Positions 1 to 11,190 of a DNA stretch of 32,749 bases are shown one piece after another (position 1 is the stretch's first letter; the number at the start of each line of letters is the position of its first letter). Location of the stretch: contig CAZJOM010000044.1 in NCBI GenBank assembly GCA_964547645.1, positions 1 to 32,749 of the forward strand, given 5' to 3'. The notes beneath the pieces were generated by a model. That model was not told where the DNA came from, did not search any database, and was given only the letters and a program-made list of their open reading frames with translations. The DNA is from SZUA-430 sp964547645. GTDB taxonomy: Bacteria > Pseudomonadota > Alphaproteobacteria > Micropepsales > Micropepsaceae. Position numbers and translations under genes: made by a program.

Positions 1-299
1 CCATTCGGCTGCTCCATCACCTCACCCACGTGCACGCCAACGCGCACGCGCGGGCGACATTCATCGGCGAGTTCGAGGGCCGCGTTCACCGCATTGAAGC
101 TCGAGGCGAATTCCAGCATGAAGCCGTCGCCAGCCGTGTTGAACACGCGCCCGCCGTGGGACTTCGCGATGCCTTCGATGATGGGGCGCAGGTTCGCGAC
201 CTGCGCGATCGTTTTCGCTTCATCGGCCTCGGTCCGGGCGGAGTAGCCGGCAACGTCAAGGGCGACGATCGTGGCGAGTTTGCGGGTGAGGTCGGTCAA
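1..299 (-). CDS. Class III adenylate/guanylate cyclase domain protein (partial, 3' end outside window)
   Basis: The N-terminal ~100 residues are present and the gene runs off the left edge. The reading has the hallmarks of a class III nucleotide cyclase catalytic domain: a first metal-binding aspartate in IVALDVAGYS (Asp15), the second in AGDGFMLEF (Asp58), and the RVGVHVGEV strand. The domain starts directly at the N terminus with no membrane segment, as in the large alphaproteobacterial group that carries the cyclase domain first and TPR repeats afterwards; whether repeats follow cannot be seen. The start is TTG: an in-frame TAA lies three codons upstream, no ATG precedes the first catalytic Asp, and AGGA sits about 9 nt before the TTG. 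Product (cAMP or cGMP) cannot be told from this part. It lies downstream of ispG on the same strand with 127 bp between. Confidence 0.8.
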   Translation of the reverse strand, partial: MTDLTRKLATIVALDVAGYSARTEADEAKTIAQVANLRPIIEGIAKSHGGRVFNTAGDGFMLEFASSFNAVNAALELADECRPRVRVGVHVGEVMEQPN

Positions 300-426
300 T
301 GAGCGTTATCCTGGAACCTGCGCCCGAACGCGTTGAGTCAGTCTTGCGGGGAGGATGCCTGCGCCGCCAGGGCGAGCGCAAGTTCGGAGAGGTCACACGT
401 GGTGACACTTTCAAGGCGGAAGGCGT

Positions 427-1533
427 TTACCTTTGACGCTTTGCCTCGATCTCCGCAGCGCGCTTTTCGACGAGGGTGACGATGTGGTCGACGAGTTTGT
501 CGTTTTCCATTTTGTGGTCGGGTTTGCCGGCCACGTAGACCATGCCGGCCCCTGCCCCGCCGCCGGTGAAACCGAGGTCGGTTTGGGCGGCTTCGCCGGG
601 GCCATTGACGACGCAGCCGATGATGGAAAGCGACATCGGGGTGGTGATGTGCTTCAGGCGATCTTCGAGGATCGCGACCGTCTTGATGACGTCGAAACCT
701 TGGCGCGCACAGGACGGGCACGCGATAACGTTGACGCCGCGGTGGCGCAGGTTCAGCGACTTCAAAATGTCGAAACCGACGCGAATTTCTTCGACCGGGT
801 CGGCGGAGAGCGAGACGCGGATCGTGTCCCCGATACCGGCCCAAAGCAGCGAGCCGATGCCGATCGACGACTTCACAGTGCCGGACATGAGGCCGCCGGC
901 CTCCGTCACGCCGAGGTGGAGCGGGTAGTCGCAGGCTTCGGCCAGGCCCTGATAGGCCGCGACGGCGAGGAAGACGTCGCTGGCCTTCACGCTGATCTTG
1001 AATTCGCGGAAGTCGTTGTCTTCGAGGATGCGGGCGTGGTTCAGCGCGCTTTCGACCATCGCCTCGGGGCACGGCTCGCCGTAGCGTTCGAGCAGATCCT
1101 TCTCCAGCGAGCCGGCGTTGACGCCGATGCGCATGGAACAGCCGTGGTCCTTGGCGGCCTGCACGACCTCGCGCACGCGCGCGGCGGAGCCGATATTGCC
1201 GGGGTTGATGCGCAGGCACGCGGCCCCCGCTTTCGCGGCTTCGATCGCGCGTTTGTAGTGGAAGTGGATGTCGGCCACGATCGGCACAGCGGACGCGCGC
1301 ACGATCGCCTTCAGTGCGGCGGTCGATTCCTCGTCCGGACACGAGACGCGCACGATGTCGGCGCCCGCCGCCTCCAGTCCCTTGATCTGGCGGATGGTCG
1401 CGTTCGCGTCCGAGGTCAGCGTGTTCGTCATCGACTGCACGGTGATCGGCGCGTCGCCGCCGACCTCTACCGATCCGACACGGATCTTGCGGCTCTTGCG
1501 GCGGACAATGTCGCGATAGGGGCGGATGCTCAT
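427..1533 (-). CDS. ispG: 4-hydroxy-3-methylbut-2-en-1-yl diphosphate synthase (flavodoxin/ferredoxin)
   Basis: 368 residues, normal bacterial length. IspG (GcpE) converts 2-C-methylerythritol 2,4-cyclodiphosphate to HMBPP in the MEP isoprenoid pathway, using a [4Fe-4S] cluster. The N-terminal TIM barrel starts with IRVGSVEVGGDAPITVQSM. Near the C terminus are the cluster ligands: CPSC in NVIACPSCARQ, a third Cys in SIIGCVVNGPGEA, and the conserved glutamate of NGPGEA. I chose the ATG giving MSIRPYRDIVRRKSRKIRVG because the frame upstream is not IspG-like and overlaps the preceding kinase; no clear Shine-Dalgarno precedes it. It follows the kinase pair on the same strand after 62 bp, so it may share their transcript or have its own promoter. 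The usual neighbour rodZ is about 15 kb upstream instead of adjacent. Confidence 0.97.
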   Translation of the reverse strand: MSIRPYRDIVRRKSRKIRVGSVEVGGDAPITVQSMTNTLTSDANATIRQIKGLEAAGADIVRVSCPDEESTAALKAIVRASAVPIVADIHFHYKRAIEAAKAGAACLRINPGNIGSAARVREVVQAAKDHGCSMRIGVNAGSLEKDLLERYGEPCPEAMVESALNHARILEDNDFREFKISVKASDVFLAVAAYQGLAEACDYPLHLGVTEAGGLMSGTVKSSIGIGSLLWAGIGDTIRVSLSADPVEEIRVGFDILKSLNLRHRGVNVIACPSCARQGFDVIKTVAILEDRLKHITTPMSLSIIGCVVNGPGEAAQTDLGFTGGGAGAGMVYVAGKPDHKMENDKLVDHIVTLVEKRAAEIEAKRQR

Positions 1534-1595
1534 GGGGGTAGAGATAGCAAGGGGGTCACGGCCAGGCCAGATGGCAAATGGCACAAATTGGGGCC

Positions 1596-3983
<2,388 letters not shown>

Positions 3984-3985
3984 GG

Positions 3986-6301
3986 TTATGCGACCAGCCG
4001 TTTGCGAACCAACGCATCGCGATAGTTCAAGAACAGCGTCTGCATCTGCGCGGCTTTCCCGGCTTCCATTTCGGTTGCGCCTTGAGCGAGTGCGCTTTCG
4101 ACTTGCGCGGCCAAGCGAGACAAAGCCGCGGCCCCAGCCATCGCGCTGGCGCTCTTGAGGGAGTGCGCGAGGCGAATCGCTTCGACCGTTTTGCCGGGGC
4201 GGCCGGAGAGTTCAACCAATTGATTGAGTTGGTTCGCGGCGGATGCCAGGTAGGTGTCGAACAGTTCGTGCAGCATCGCATCACCGGCGTCGGCGCGAAA
4301 GCGTTCGATGGCGTCCCAGTCAACGACCGGCATGTCGGTCTCCGCAGCGTTCGCGCCGAGGGCACTCGGCGCGGCCGCCGCCAAGGCATTGCCCAGCGCA
4401 ACGATCAGGTCTTCCTTACGGAACGGTTTGCCGACGTGAGCATTCATACCGGCGGCTTCGCATTGGCGAACATCGTCGGCGAAGGCGTTGGCGGTGAGGG
4501 CAACGATCGGCACCTTTGCGCGATCGCCGTCGAGGGCGCGGATAGCCCGCGTTGCTGCCAGGCCGTCCATTTCTGGCATGTGGACGTCCATCAAAATGAC
4601 GTCGTAGGCGCGGCGGCAAACGGCATCGAGCGCCTCACGGCCGTTGCCGGCGACGTCGGGCATGATGTCGAACTTCGCCAGGACCGACTTCGCGACGAGC
4701 AAGTTCGTTGCGTTGTCCTCGGCGATCAACAGGCGCAACGGCCGTCCCAGTGCACGGATCCGCGCGAGGGCGTCGGCCATGGCCACCTCCGCCGCGCCGC
4801 GGTGGGTCTTGGACGCTTCCTCTTCACTCGACACTTCGAGCCCAAGTTCGAACCAGAAATTCGAGCCGCGGCCGACCGTGCTTTCGGCACCGATGCGGCC
4901 GCCGAGGCGGTCGATCAACTTCTTTGAGATGGCAAGGCCCAGGCCCGTGCCGCCGAACTTGCGAGAGATGGTGGCGTCCGTTTGCTGGAAGCTGTTGAAG
5001 AGGAGATGCATGCGATCGGCCGGAATGCCGATGCCGGTGTCGAGCACTTCGACGCGCAGCGTGGTTTGTCCGGTATCGCCGGGGATCGTGGATACAACGA
5101 GTTGGACGGAGCCCCTTTCGGTGAACTTTACAGCATTGCCGAGGAAGTTCAGGACGACCTGCCTGATGCGTCCCGGGTCGCTGCGCACGAACTGAGGCAC
5201 GTTGCTCAAAATCGTCACGTTGAGCGCGACCGACTTCGATTTGGCGCGCGGCGCGACGATTTCGACAGCGTTTCTGAACAGCGCGTGCAGGTCGAAGGAC
5301 GCGAGTTCGACTTGCATCGCACCCGCTTCGAGCTTCGAGTAGTCCAGCACGTCGTTGACGATGCGCAGCAAGCTTTCGGCGGATTCGCGGATCGTGGCCG
5401 CGGCGCGGTGTTGCTCGCCCGCCAGGCCGCTTTCCAGAAGGATGCCGGACATGCCCAACACGCCGTTCATCGGCGTTCTAATTTCGTGGCTCATCATGGC
5501 TAGGAAGTCGGACTTTGCGCGGGTCGCGATGTTGGCTTCGGTCAGCGAGTCCTGCAGACGCTCGGACAGCGCGACGAGTTCGATGTTGTGGGCCGTGCGT
5601 TCGGCTTCGTGGCGCTTGAACTCGTAGGCGATGCGATGGCCATACAGAACGACGCAGCCGACCATGAGTACGATCGTGGCACCGAACAGATACTCGAAGC
5701 GGCCGAGGAACGTCGCCGCAGCGACTTGTTCTTGGAAGTGGCTTCTTTGAATCTCGCGCACCGTCGTCGCGGTGCCGGCGATCACGGCATTGAGCGACGC
5801 GAACTTGCGGTCCATGGTTGCCATGCGGCGCCCCGCGCTTACTGCGTCGTTGGCGCGGAAGAAGTCGAAGATACGCGCGGCTTCGTCGGTCATCTCCAGC
5901 ATCGACGCTTCGATCCGGCGCACGCCAAGGCTAAGCTTGGCGCGTGCGTCCGCATCGGGGACGCCATCGACGGCGGCGGCGAAGGCATCGAGGCGGAGGC
6001 GGAAGGCGGCGAGTGCCTCGGTTTGGCGCGCGTTCTCTTTCGCAACGTCCTGCGTATCGAAGATGTCGTTGCCGGGCGCGTTGACGGCGCCCGCGGCGGC
6101 GGCAACGTCGGAGAGCGCGGAAAGCTTGTCGGCCCAACGCTGATTGACCTCTACCGACGAGCGGAAGATGCCCATCACTTCATGCGAGAGGTAGAGGCTG
6201 CCGGTGATCGCGAGCACGTCGAAGGCCGCCAGAAGATAGTAGACCACGTGCCACGGCACGGGACGACGCGTTTGCGCTTTGGTGGAAGGCGTAGGCGGCA
6301 T
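3986..6301 (-). CDS. Membrane hybrid histidine kinase with receiver and HPt domains
   Basis: 771 residues. Transmembrane helices at about 17-38 and 201-221 enclose a mainly helical periplasmic region of ~160 residues, with no recognised ligand-binding motif. The cytoplasmic part matches the next gene downstream: coiled coil, HisKA (SHEIRTPMNG, His272), HATPase_c (NFLGNAVKF, DTGIGIP, GGTGLGLAI), receiver domain about 522-635 (Asp572 in LMDVHMPEMDG) and HPt (AHSLKSASAMAG, His713). The catalytic, receiver and HPt parts are clearly paralogous to the MHYT kinase, while the sensors are unrelated, which points to tandem duplication with a sensor swap. It is the promoter-proximal gene of the pair; the start is the first ATG, 186 bp from the divergent ABC exporter. 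Its cognate regulator is not in the window. Confidence 0.93.
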   Translation of the reverse strand: MPPTPSTKAQTRRPVPWHVVYYLLAAFDVLAITGSLYLSHEVMGIFRSSVEVNQRWADKLSALSDVAAAAGAVNAPGNDIFDTQDVAKENARQTEALAAFRLRLDAFAAAVDGVPDADARAKLSLGVRRIEASMLEMTDEAARIFDFFRANDAVSAGRRMATMDRKFASLNAVIAGTATTVREIQRSHFQEQVAAATFLGRFEYLFGATIVLMVGCVVLYGHRIAYEFKRHEAERTAHNIELVALSERLQDSLTEANIATRAKSDFLAMMSHEIRTPMNGVLGMSGILLESGLAGEQHRAAATIRESAESLLRIVNDVLDYSKLEAGAMQVELASFDLHALFRNAVEIVAPRAKSKSVALNVTILSNVPQFVRSDPGRIRQVVLNFLGNAVKFTERGSVQLVVSTIPGDTGQTTLRVEVLDTGIGIPADRMHLLFNSFQQTDATISRKFGGTGLGLAISKKLIDRLGGRIGAESTVGRGSNFWFELGLEVSSEEEASKTHRGAAEVAMADALARIRALGRPLRLLIAEDNATNLLVAKSVLAKFDIMPDVAGNGREALDAVCRRAYDVILMDVHMPEMDGLAATRAIRALDGDRAKVPIVALTANAFADDVRQCEAAGMNAHVGKPFRKEDLIVALGNALAAAAPSALGANAAETDMPVVDWDAIERFRADAGDAMLHELFDTYLASAANQLNQLVELSGRPGKTVEAIRLAHSLKSASAMAGAAALSRLAAQVESALAQGATEMEAGKAAQMQTLFLNYRDALVRKRLVA

Positions 6302-6396
6302 GCAACGGGCCCTGAGCGTTCAAACGAATAGAATGCCCGGAATGTGCTTAAGGTTGCCTGAAAACCTGCCCGTTTCAGCAGCAACCGGGCGGCGTG

Positions 6397-6431
6397 AATT
6401 TCGGCGGCCGACTTAGGAAAATGCCGAAATT
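6397..6431. promoter_or_regulatory. Inverted repeat in the divergent promoter region (candidate operator)
   Basis: Perfect 9-bp arms AATTTCGGC (6397-6405) and GCCGAAATT (6423-6431) separated by 17 bp lie in the 186-bp region between the divergently transcribed kinase operon and ABC exporter. The right arm ends 56 bp before the exporter ATG. It is read as a possible binding site for a dimeric regulator; no binding protein can be named. Confidence 0.35.
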
Positions 6432-6487
6432 TAGGGGTTGGAAACGTCCCCCGGTTAGACCTTGTGAACACCTGCGGAGAGGTCTCG

Positions 6488-7246
6488 ATGCACAACACGC
6501 CTTTACGCGCCTTGGACGTCCGCGGCCTCCGTAAGGCGTTTGATCGGCATCAGGCGATTGCGGGGTTGGATCTCGCGGTGCGGGCCGGTGAGTTCTACAT
6601 GCTGCTCGGGCCGAACGGCGCGGGGAAGACAACGACGCTGCGGATGGTCAGTGGGTTGTTGCAGCCGGATGAGGGCGCGATTTCGATCTTCGGGGTCGAT
6701 GCGCGTCTGGACCAAGTGTCGGCGAAGCGCATTGTGGGATGGCTCTCCGACGAGCCGATGATCTACGACAAGCTGACGCCGGTTGAGTATTTGGAATTTG
6801 TTGCGGGGTTGTGGAGCGTTGCGCCGGCGGTCGCCGAGGCGCGCGCGAAGGATCTGATCGGCTGGTTGGGGCTGGAGAAGGTCGCGCATACGCGGTGCGA
6901 AGGTTTTTCGCGCGGCATGCGGCAGAAAGTTGCGTTGGCCGGGGCGCTGGTGCACGAGCCGCAACTGATCATTCTCGACGAACCGCTGACGGGGCTCGAT
7001 GCGGGGAGCGCGCGGCTGGTCAAGGATGTACTGACGGCGCGGGTGCGTGCGGGCGCGACCGTGATCATGACGACGCATATTCTGGAGATTGCCGAGCGCA
7101 TGGCTGATCGGATCGGCGTGATCGCCGGCGGGCGGCTGATTGCGGAGGGGACGCTTGCCGAACTGCGCGCGCAGATCGGGAGCGGCGACACGCCGCTTGA
7201 GGAATTGTTCCTGACGATCGTCGCCGAGGACGCTGCAGCCGCATGA
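6488..7246 (+). CDS. ABC transporter ATP-binding protein (ABC-2/EcsA-like exporter)
   Basis: 252 residues forming one nucleotide-binding domain: Walker A GPNGAGKTTT (41-50), signature SRGMRQ (141-146), Walker B IILDEP with catalytic Glu165, D-loop TGLD and H-loop His197. The position usually held by the Q-loop glutamine reads LSDEPMIYDKLT, as in EcsA/drug-exporter type subunits that often lack that Gln. ATG 6488 is preferred over an in-frame GTG at 6464 because GGAGAGG lies just before it. The stop overlaps the permease start by ATGA, so the two genes are translationally coupled and very likely form one transporter. The substrate cannot be inferred; export rather than import is expected because no binding protein is encoded here. 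Confidence 0.93.
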   Translation: MHNTPLRALDVRGLRKAFDRHQAIAGLDLAVRAGEFYMLLGPNGAGKTTTLRMVSGLLQPDEGAISIFGVDARLDQVSAKRIVGWLSDEPMIYDKLTPVEYLEFVAGLWSVAPAVAEARAKDLIGWLGLEKVAHTRCEGFSRGMRQKVALAGALVHEPQLIILDEPLTGLDAGSARLVKDVLTARVRAGATVIMTTHILEIAERMADRIGVIAGGRLIAEGTLAELRAQIGSGDTPLEELFLTIVAEDAAAA

Positions 7247-8778
7247 GTGTCAGCATTCCCGGATCGATGACCTGGTTTGCCGCGCATGAGTTGCGCCTTG
7301 CGTGGCGCGACGCGCAAGCGATGCTGACCGGCGGCAAGGCGGAGCGGTTGCGCAAGCTCGCGATCGGTGTCGGCATCTTTGCCACGATCTTGCATGTTGT
7401 TGCGTACTTCGCGCTGCGGAGTTTGGCGGGCGCGGGCGTGTCGGCGGATTTGCCGACGCTTGTCGCGGTGACGGCGGGGTTGATTCTTTCAGGCTCGGCG
7501 ATCTTGAGTCAGGGCATGGAGAGCGTGACGCGCACGTTTTATACGCGCTCCGACCTTGAGTTGATCTTGAGTTCGCCGGTGCAGGCGCATCGGTTGTTCG
7601 CGGTTAGGATCGGTGCGATTGCGCTTACGGTCGGTGCGATGTCGTTGCTGTTCATCGGGCCGTTCATCAATGTGATGGCTTGGACGAGCGGTGCGCAGTG
7701 GCTTGGCGCTTACGGCGTTCTCCTCTCCGTGGCGCTGGTGTCGACCGCGTTGGCGGTGGTGCTCTCGGCCGGGATGTTTCAGACGATTGGGCCGAGGCGT
7801 ACGCGCCTTGTCGCGCAGATTGTGGCGGCGGTCGTCGGCGGTCTGTTCGTCATCGGACTGCAGATCGCGGCGCTGTTCTCGACGGGGACGATGTCGCGGC
7901 TTTCGTATTTGCAGTCCGAATATGTGTTGGCGCATGCGCCGGGGCTCGACAGCGTCGTCTGGTGGCCGGCGCGAGCGGCGCTTGGCGATGTCTCGGCGGT
8001 GCTGATCGTCGCTCTGTCAAGCTTTGCGGTGTTCGCGATGACGACGGCGTTCTTTGCACCGCGGTTTGCAAACTATGTGGTTGCTGCCTCCGGCGTTTCG
8101 CGGGCCACGGCGGTCGCGCAACGCGCCGCGCGCGCCTTTCGTGTGCGAATGCCATCGGCTGCTTTGCGGCGTAAGGAACGGCTATTGCTGGTCCGCGATC
8201 CGTGGCTCTTGTCGCAATCGTTGCTGCAAATTCTCTATCTGTTACCGCCGGCATTGATGCTCTGGCATAGCTTTGGCGCCGGTAGCGGGATCGCCGTGGT
8301 GTTGGTGCCGGTGCTCGTGATGTCGGCGGGGCAGTTGGCGGGCGGGCTCGCCTGGTTGACGCTGTGCGGCGAGGACGCGCCCGACTTGGTTCTGACCGCG
8401 CCGGTGCCGGGCACGCAATTGCTCCGCGCGAAGGTCGTGGCGGTGATGCAATGCGTTGCCGTGATCTTCTGTCCTTTCGCCTTCGCGCTGGCGTTCGAGT
8501 CGCCAAGTGCCGCGGCCGTCGCCGTGCTCGGCATTCTTGCGTCGGCGGCGTCGGCGACCGCGATCCAGTTTTGGTTTCGTGCGCAGGCAAAGCGCAGTCA
8601 GTTCCGGCGGCGGCATACGTCGTCGCGTATCGCGACGTTTGCGGAGGCTTTTTCGTCGATCAGCTGGGCAGGTGCGGCGGCGCTTGCGGCGGCGGGCAGT
8701 TCGCTTGCTGTCGTGTTGGTGGTGATTTCGGTTGGCATTCTGCTGACGGTCAGATCGGTGGCTGGCCGATCCGCCTAA
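7243..8778 (+). CDS. ABC-2 type membrane permease of the adjacent exporter
   Basis: 511 residues and very hydrophobic, with about ten or more predicted membrane segments distributed along the length (for example around 40-70, 75-95, 125-150, 160-185 and several near the C terminus) and a charged loop at about 285-320. It has no ATPase motif. Overlap of its ATG with the stop of the ATP-binding gene makes it the membrane partner. It resembles large ABC-exporter permeases of Proteobacteria in overall plan, but I recognise no named subfamily. Its TAA stop (8776-8778) overlaps the stop of the converging cysA gene, so neither gene has room for an intergenic terminator. Confidence 0.85.
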   Translation: MSVSIPGSMTWFAAHELRLAWRDAQAMLTGGKAERLRKLAIGVGIFATILHVVAYFALRSLAGAGVSADLPTLVAVTAGLILSGSAILSQGMESVTRTFYTRSDLELILSSPVQAHRLFAVRIGAIALTVGAMSLLFIGPFINVMAWTSGAQWLGAYGVLLSVALVSTALAVVLSAGMFQTIGPRRTRLVAQIVAAVVGGLFVIGLQIAALFSTGTMSRLSYLQSEYVLAHAPGLDSVVWWPARAALGDVSAVLIVALSSFAVFAMTTAFFAPRFANYVVAASGVSRATAVAQRAARAFRVRMPSAALRRKERLLLVRDPWLLSQSLLQILYLLPPALMLWHSFGAGSGIAVVLVPVLVMSAGQLAGGLAWLTLCGEDAPDLVLTAPVPGTQLLRAKVVAVMQCVAVIFCPFAFALAFESPSAAAVAVLGILASAASATAIQFWFRAQAKRSQFRRRHTSSRIATFAEAFSSISWAGAAALAAAGSSLAVVLVVISVGILLTVRSVAGRSA

Positions 8779-9506
8779 ATCCCCTCGCCGTCCATCAGGA
8801 AGTCGCGGACGAAGGCGGAGGCTGGGTCGCGGCGGAGGAGGCTTGGCGTGCCGACTTGTTCGATCCGACCTGTGTTCATGACGGCGATGCGGTCGGCGAG
8901 CGCCAGCGCTTCATCTTGATCGTGGGTGACCATGATCGTGGTGAGTTTGGTTTCATCGTGTAGTGCGCGCAGCCATTGGCGAAGGTCTTTGCGGACCTTT
9001 GCGTCGAGCGCACCGAACGGTTCATCGAGCAGGAGGATGCGCGGTTCGATCGCAAGCGCCCGAGCGAGCGCCACGCGCTGGCGCTGGCCGCCGGAGAGTT
9101 GCGTCGGGTAGCGCGAGCCAAGGCCTTCGAGCTGCATACGAGCGAGCAGGGTTTCGACGCGGGCGGCGATGACCTTCTTCGCAGGCCTGGTGCGGCGCGG
9201 GCGGACGTTGAGGCCGAAGGCGATGTTTTCTGCCACGGTCATGTGGCGGAACAACGCGTAGTGCTGAAACACGAAGCCGACGCGGCGTTCGCGAGCGGGG
9301 ACGTTGGTCAGGTCCTGGCCGTCAAAGCGCAGGTGGCCTTCGTCAGGCAGGTCGAGGCCGCCGACTATGCGCAACAGGGTCGTCTTGCCGGAGCCCGACG
9401 GCCCCAGGAGTGCCATGAACTCGCCGGGCTGCACAGTGAGGGAGACGTTGCTCACGGCCTCCATCGCGCCGAACCGCTTCGTGATTGCTTCGATTTCGAG
9501 GGCCAT
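8775..9506 (-). CDS. cysA: Sulfate/thiosulfate import ATP-binding protein (short form)
   Basis: 243 residues containing the complete ATPase core: Walker A GPSGSGKTTLLR, Q-loop VFQHYALF, signature LSGGQRQRVALARAL, Walker B ILLLDEPFGALD, and the H-loop in MVTHDQDEALALADR. It energises sulfate uptake by CysTW. Typical CysA proteins are about 330-360 residues with a C-terminal TOBE-like regulatory domain; this one ends just after the core (DPASAFVRDFLMDGEGI), so that domain is missing. ATG 9506 starts 2 bp after the cysW stop; a longer upstream reading would overlap cysW and is not CysA-like. It is the last gene of the sbp-cysT-cysW-cysA operon, and its stop shares bases with the stop of the converging exporter permease. 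Confidence 0.93.
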   Translation of the reverse strand: MALEIEAITKRFGAMEAVSNVSLTVQPGEFMALLGPSGSGKTTLLRIVGGLDLPDEGHLRFDGQDLTNVPARERRVGFVFQHYALFRHMTVAENIAFGLNVRPRRTRPAKKVIAARVETLLARMQLEGLGSRYPTQLSGGQRQRVALARALAIEPRILLLDEPFGALDAKVRKDLRQWLRALHDETKLTTIMVTHDQDEALALADRIAVMNTGRIEQVGTPSLLRRDPASAFVRDFLMDGEGI

Positions 9507-9508
9507 TG

Positions 9509-10360
9509 CTAGTGCCTGTGCGTGGCGGCGATTTCGTCGCCATAGCGCCACTCGAGCAGACTCTTGAGCACGAGCGTGACGAGCGCGAGCAGAGCAAGCA
9601 GCGAGGCGACGGTGAAGGCGGCGGCGAAGTTGTATTCGTTGTAGAGGATTTCGACGTGCAGCGGCATCGTGTTCGTGAGGCCGCGGATGTGGCCGGAGAC
9701 GACGGAGACCGCGCCGAACTCACCCATCGCGCGGGCGTTCGACAGCAAGACGCCGTAGAGCAGCGCCCAACGTATGTTGGGAAGCGTGACGCGCCAGAAC
9801 ATTTGCCAACCGGAGGCACCGAGAGAGAGGGCTGCTTCTTCTTCCGACACACCCTGCTCCTGCATCAGCGGGATGAGTTCGCGGGCGACGAAGGGGAACG
9901 TTACGAAGACGGTGGCGAGCACGAGAGCCGAAACGGTGAAGATGACCTTGATGCCGAGCGCGTCGAGCGTGGGGCCTAGGTAGCCGTGCGCGCCGAAGAG
10001 CAGCACGTAGACGAGGCCCGAGATCACCGGGGAGACGGAGAACGGCAGGTCGATCAGCGTGGTGAGCAGGCTTTTGCCCTTGAAGTCGAACTTCGCGATC
10101 GACCAGGCGGCAGCGAGGCCGAACAGCGTGTTCAACGGCACAGCGATGGCGGCGACTGTGAGGGTGAGCCAGATGGCGGACTGCGCGTCTTCTTCCATCA
10201 GCGCCGCGAGTGAGGCTTCGACGCCGTTGCGTAGTGCCTCGACGAAGACGGCGATGAGCGGCGTGAGCAAGAAGAGTGCGACGTAGCCGACGCCGAGCGC
10301 GATTAAGAACCAGCGGACGGCGGGCCCGTCTTCAGTGGGGCTGCGGAAGCGGCGGCTCAT
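9509..10360 (-). CDS. cysW: Sulfate/thiosulfate ABC transporter permease
   Basis: 283 residues with about six membrane segments (first near 18-38). The cytoplasmic EAA loop that docks with the ATPase is visible as EEEAALSLGASGWQMFWRVTLP, followed by the ARAMGEFGAVSVVSG motif typical of CysW. Start ATG overlaps the cysT stop as ATGA, showing translational coupling. It forms the membrane channel with CysT. The long reading upstream of this ATG is antisense/other-frame cysT sequence and is not part of the protein. Confidence 0.95.
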   Translation of the reverse strand: MSRRFRSPTEDGPAVRWFLIALGVGYVALFLLTPLIAVFVEALRNGVEASLAALMEEDAQSAIWLTLTVAAIAVPLNTLFGLAAAWSIAKFDFKGKSLLTTLIDLPFSVSPVISGLVYVLLFGAHGYLGPTLDALGIKVIFTVSALVLATVFVTFPFVARELIPLMQEQGVSEEEAALSLGASGWQMFWRVTLPNIRWALLYGVLLSNARAMGEFGAVSVVSGHIRGLTNTMPLHVEILYNEYNFAAAFTVASLLALLALVTLVLKSLLEWRYGDEIAATHRH

Positions 10361-11190
10361 CTGGCGCGCGCCCAGGCTTGCAGCGCGTTGGTGACGAGCA
10401 GCATGGCGAAGGAAATCACCAACATAGCGGCACCGACGGCGGCGGCACCGGCGTAGTCGAACTGCTCCAATTTGATGACGATGAGCAGGGGTGCGATTTC
10501 CGAGACCAACGGAAGGTTGCCGGCGATAAAGATGACGGAGCCGTACTCTCCCACGGCGCGGGCGAAGGCGAGCGCTACGCCGGTCAACCAGGCAGGCATG
10601 ACCGACGGAAAGATTACGCGGCGGAAGACCTGGGCACGGGTGGCGCCGAGGGTGGCAGCGGCTTCTTCGTATTCGCGTTCCATCTCGCTTAGCACCGGCT
10701 GCACCGAGCGGACGACGAACGGCAGTCCAATGAACGTCAGCGCCATCACGACGCCGAGCGGCGTGTAGGCGATCTTGATGCCGAGCGGATCGAGAAACTG
10801 CCCTACCCAACCCGTCGGCGCGTAGAGCGTGGTAAGCGCGATGCCCGCGACCGCCGTCGGCAGAGCGAACGGCAGATCGACGAGCGCGTCGACAATGCGC
10901 TTGCCGGGAAAGCGATAGCGGACCAGCACCCAGGCGACGAGAAGGCCGAAGATGGCGTTGATCGCGGCAGCGACGAAGGCAGCGCCGAAGCTCAGCTTCA
11001 ATGCGGCGACGACGCGGGGCTCGGTGACGACCGCGAACACGCCTGCGATGCCGAGCTCCCATGGCCGCACGAGTAGCGTGGCGAGCGGAATCAGGACGAC
11101 GATGCTCAGATAGAAAATGGTAAAGCCGAGCGTGAGCCCGAATCCAGGGATGACGCTCGGCTTACGGAAATGCCAGGCGGCGGCGCTCAC
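10357..11190 (-). CDS. cysT: Sulfate/thiosulfate ABC transporter permease
   Basis: 277 residues (also called CysU). Six membrane segments, conserved VDLPFALPTAVAGIALTTLY, and the EAA loop YEEAAATLGATRAQVFRRVIFP followed by ARAVGEYGSVIFIAGN. It pairs with CysW in the inner membrane. The start is GTG, placed directly after the TGA of the binding-protein gene with no spacer (TGA-GTG-AGC), so translation most likely couples to the upstream gene. Confidence 0.95.
   Translation of the reverse strand: MSAAAWHFRKPSVIPGFGLTLGFTIFYLSIVVLIPLATLLVRPWELGIAGVFAVVTEPRVVAALKLSFGAAFVAAAINAIFGLLVAWVLVRYRFPGKRIVDALVDLPFALPTAVAGIALTTLYAPTGWVGQFLDPLGIKIAYTPLGVVMALTFIGLPFVVRSVQPVLSEMEREYEEAAATLGATRAQVFRRVIFPSVMPAWLTGVALAFARAVGEYGSVIFIAGNLPLVSEIAPLLIVIKLEQFDYAGAAAVGAAMLVISFAMLLVTNALQAWARAR

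Noticed and set aside
299..310. Shared GATAACGCTCA just before the cyclase start and before the rodZ start (17810-17820)
   Set aside because: An 11-base match between two sites is expected many times by chance in 33 kb; the shared position is curious but too little for a claim.
392..406. GTCAC-acgtg-GTGAC dyad between ispG and the cyclase
   Set aside because: Only 5-bp arms, more than 90 bp from the cyclase start and with no promoter; easily chance.
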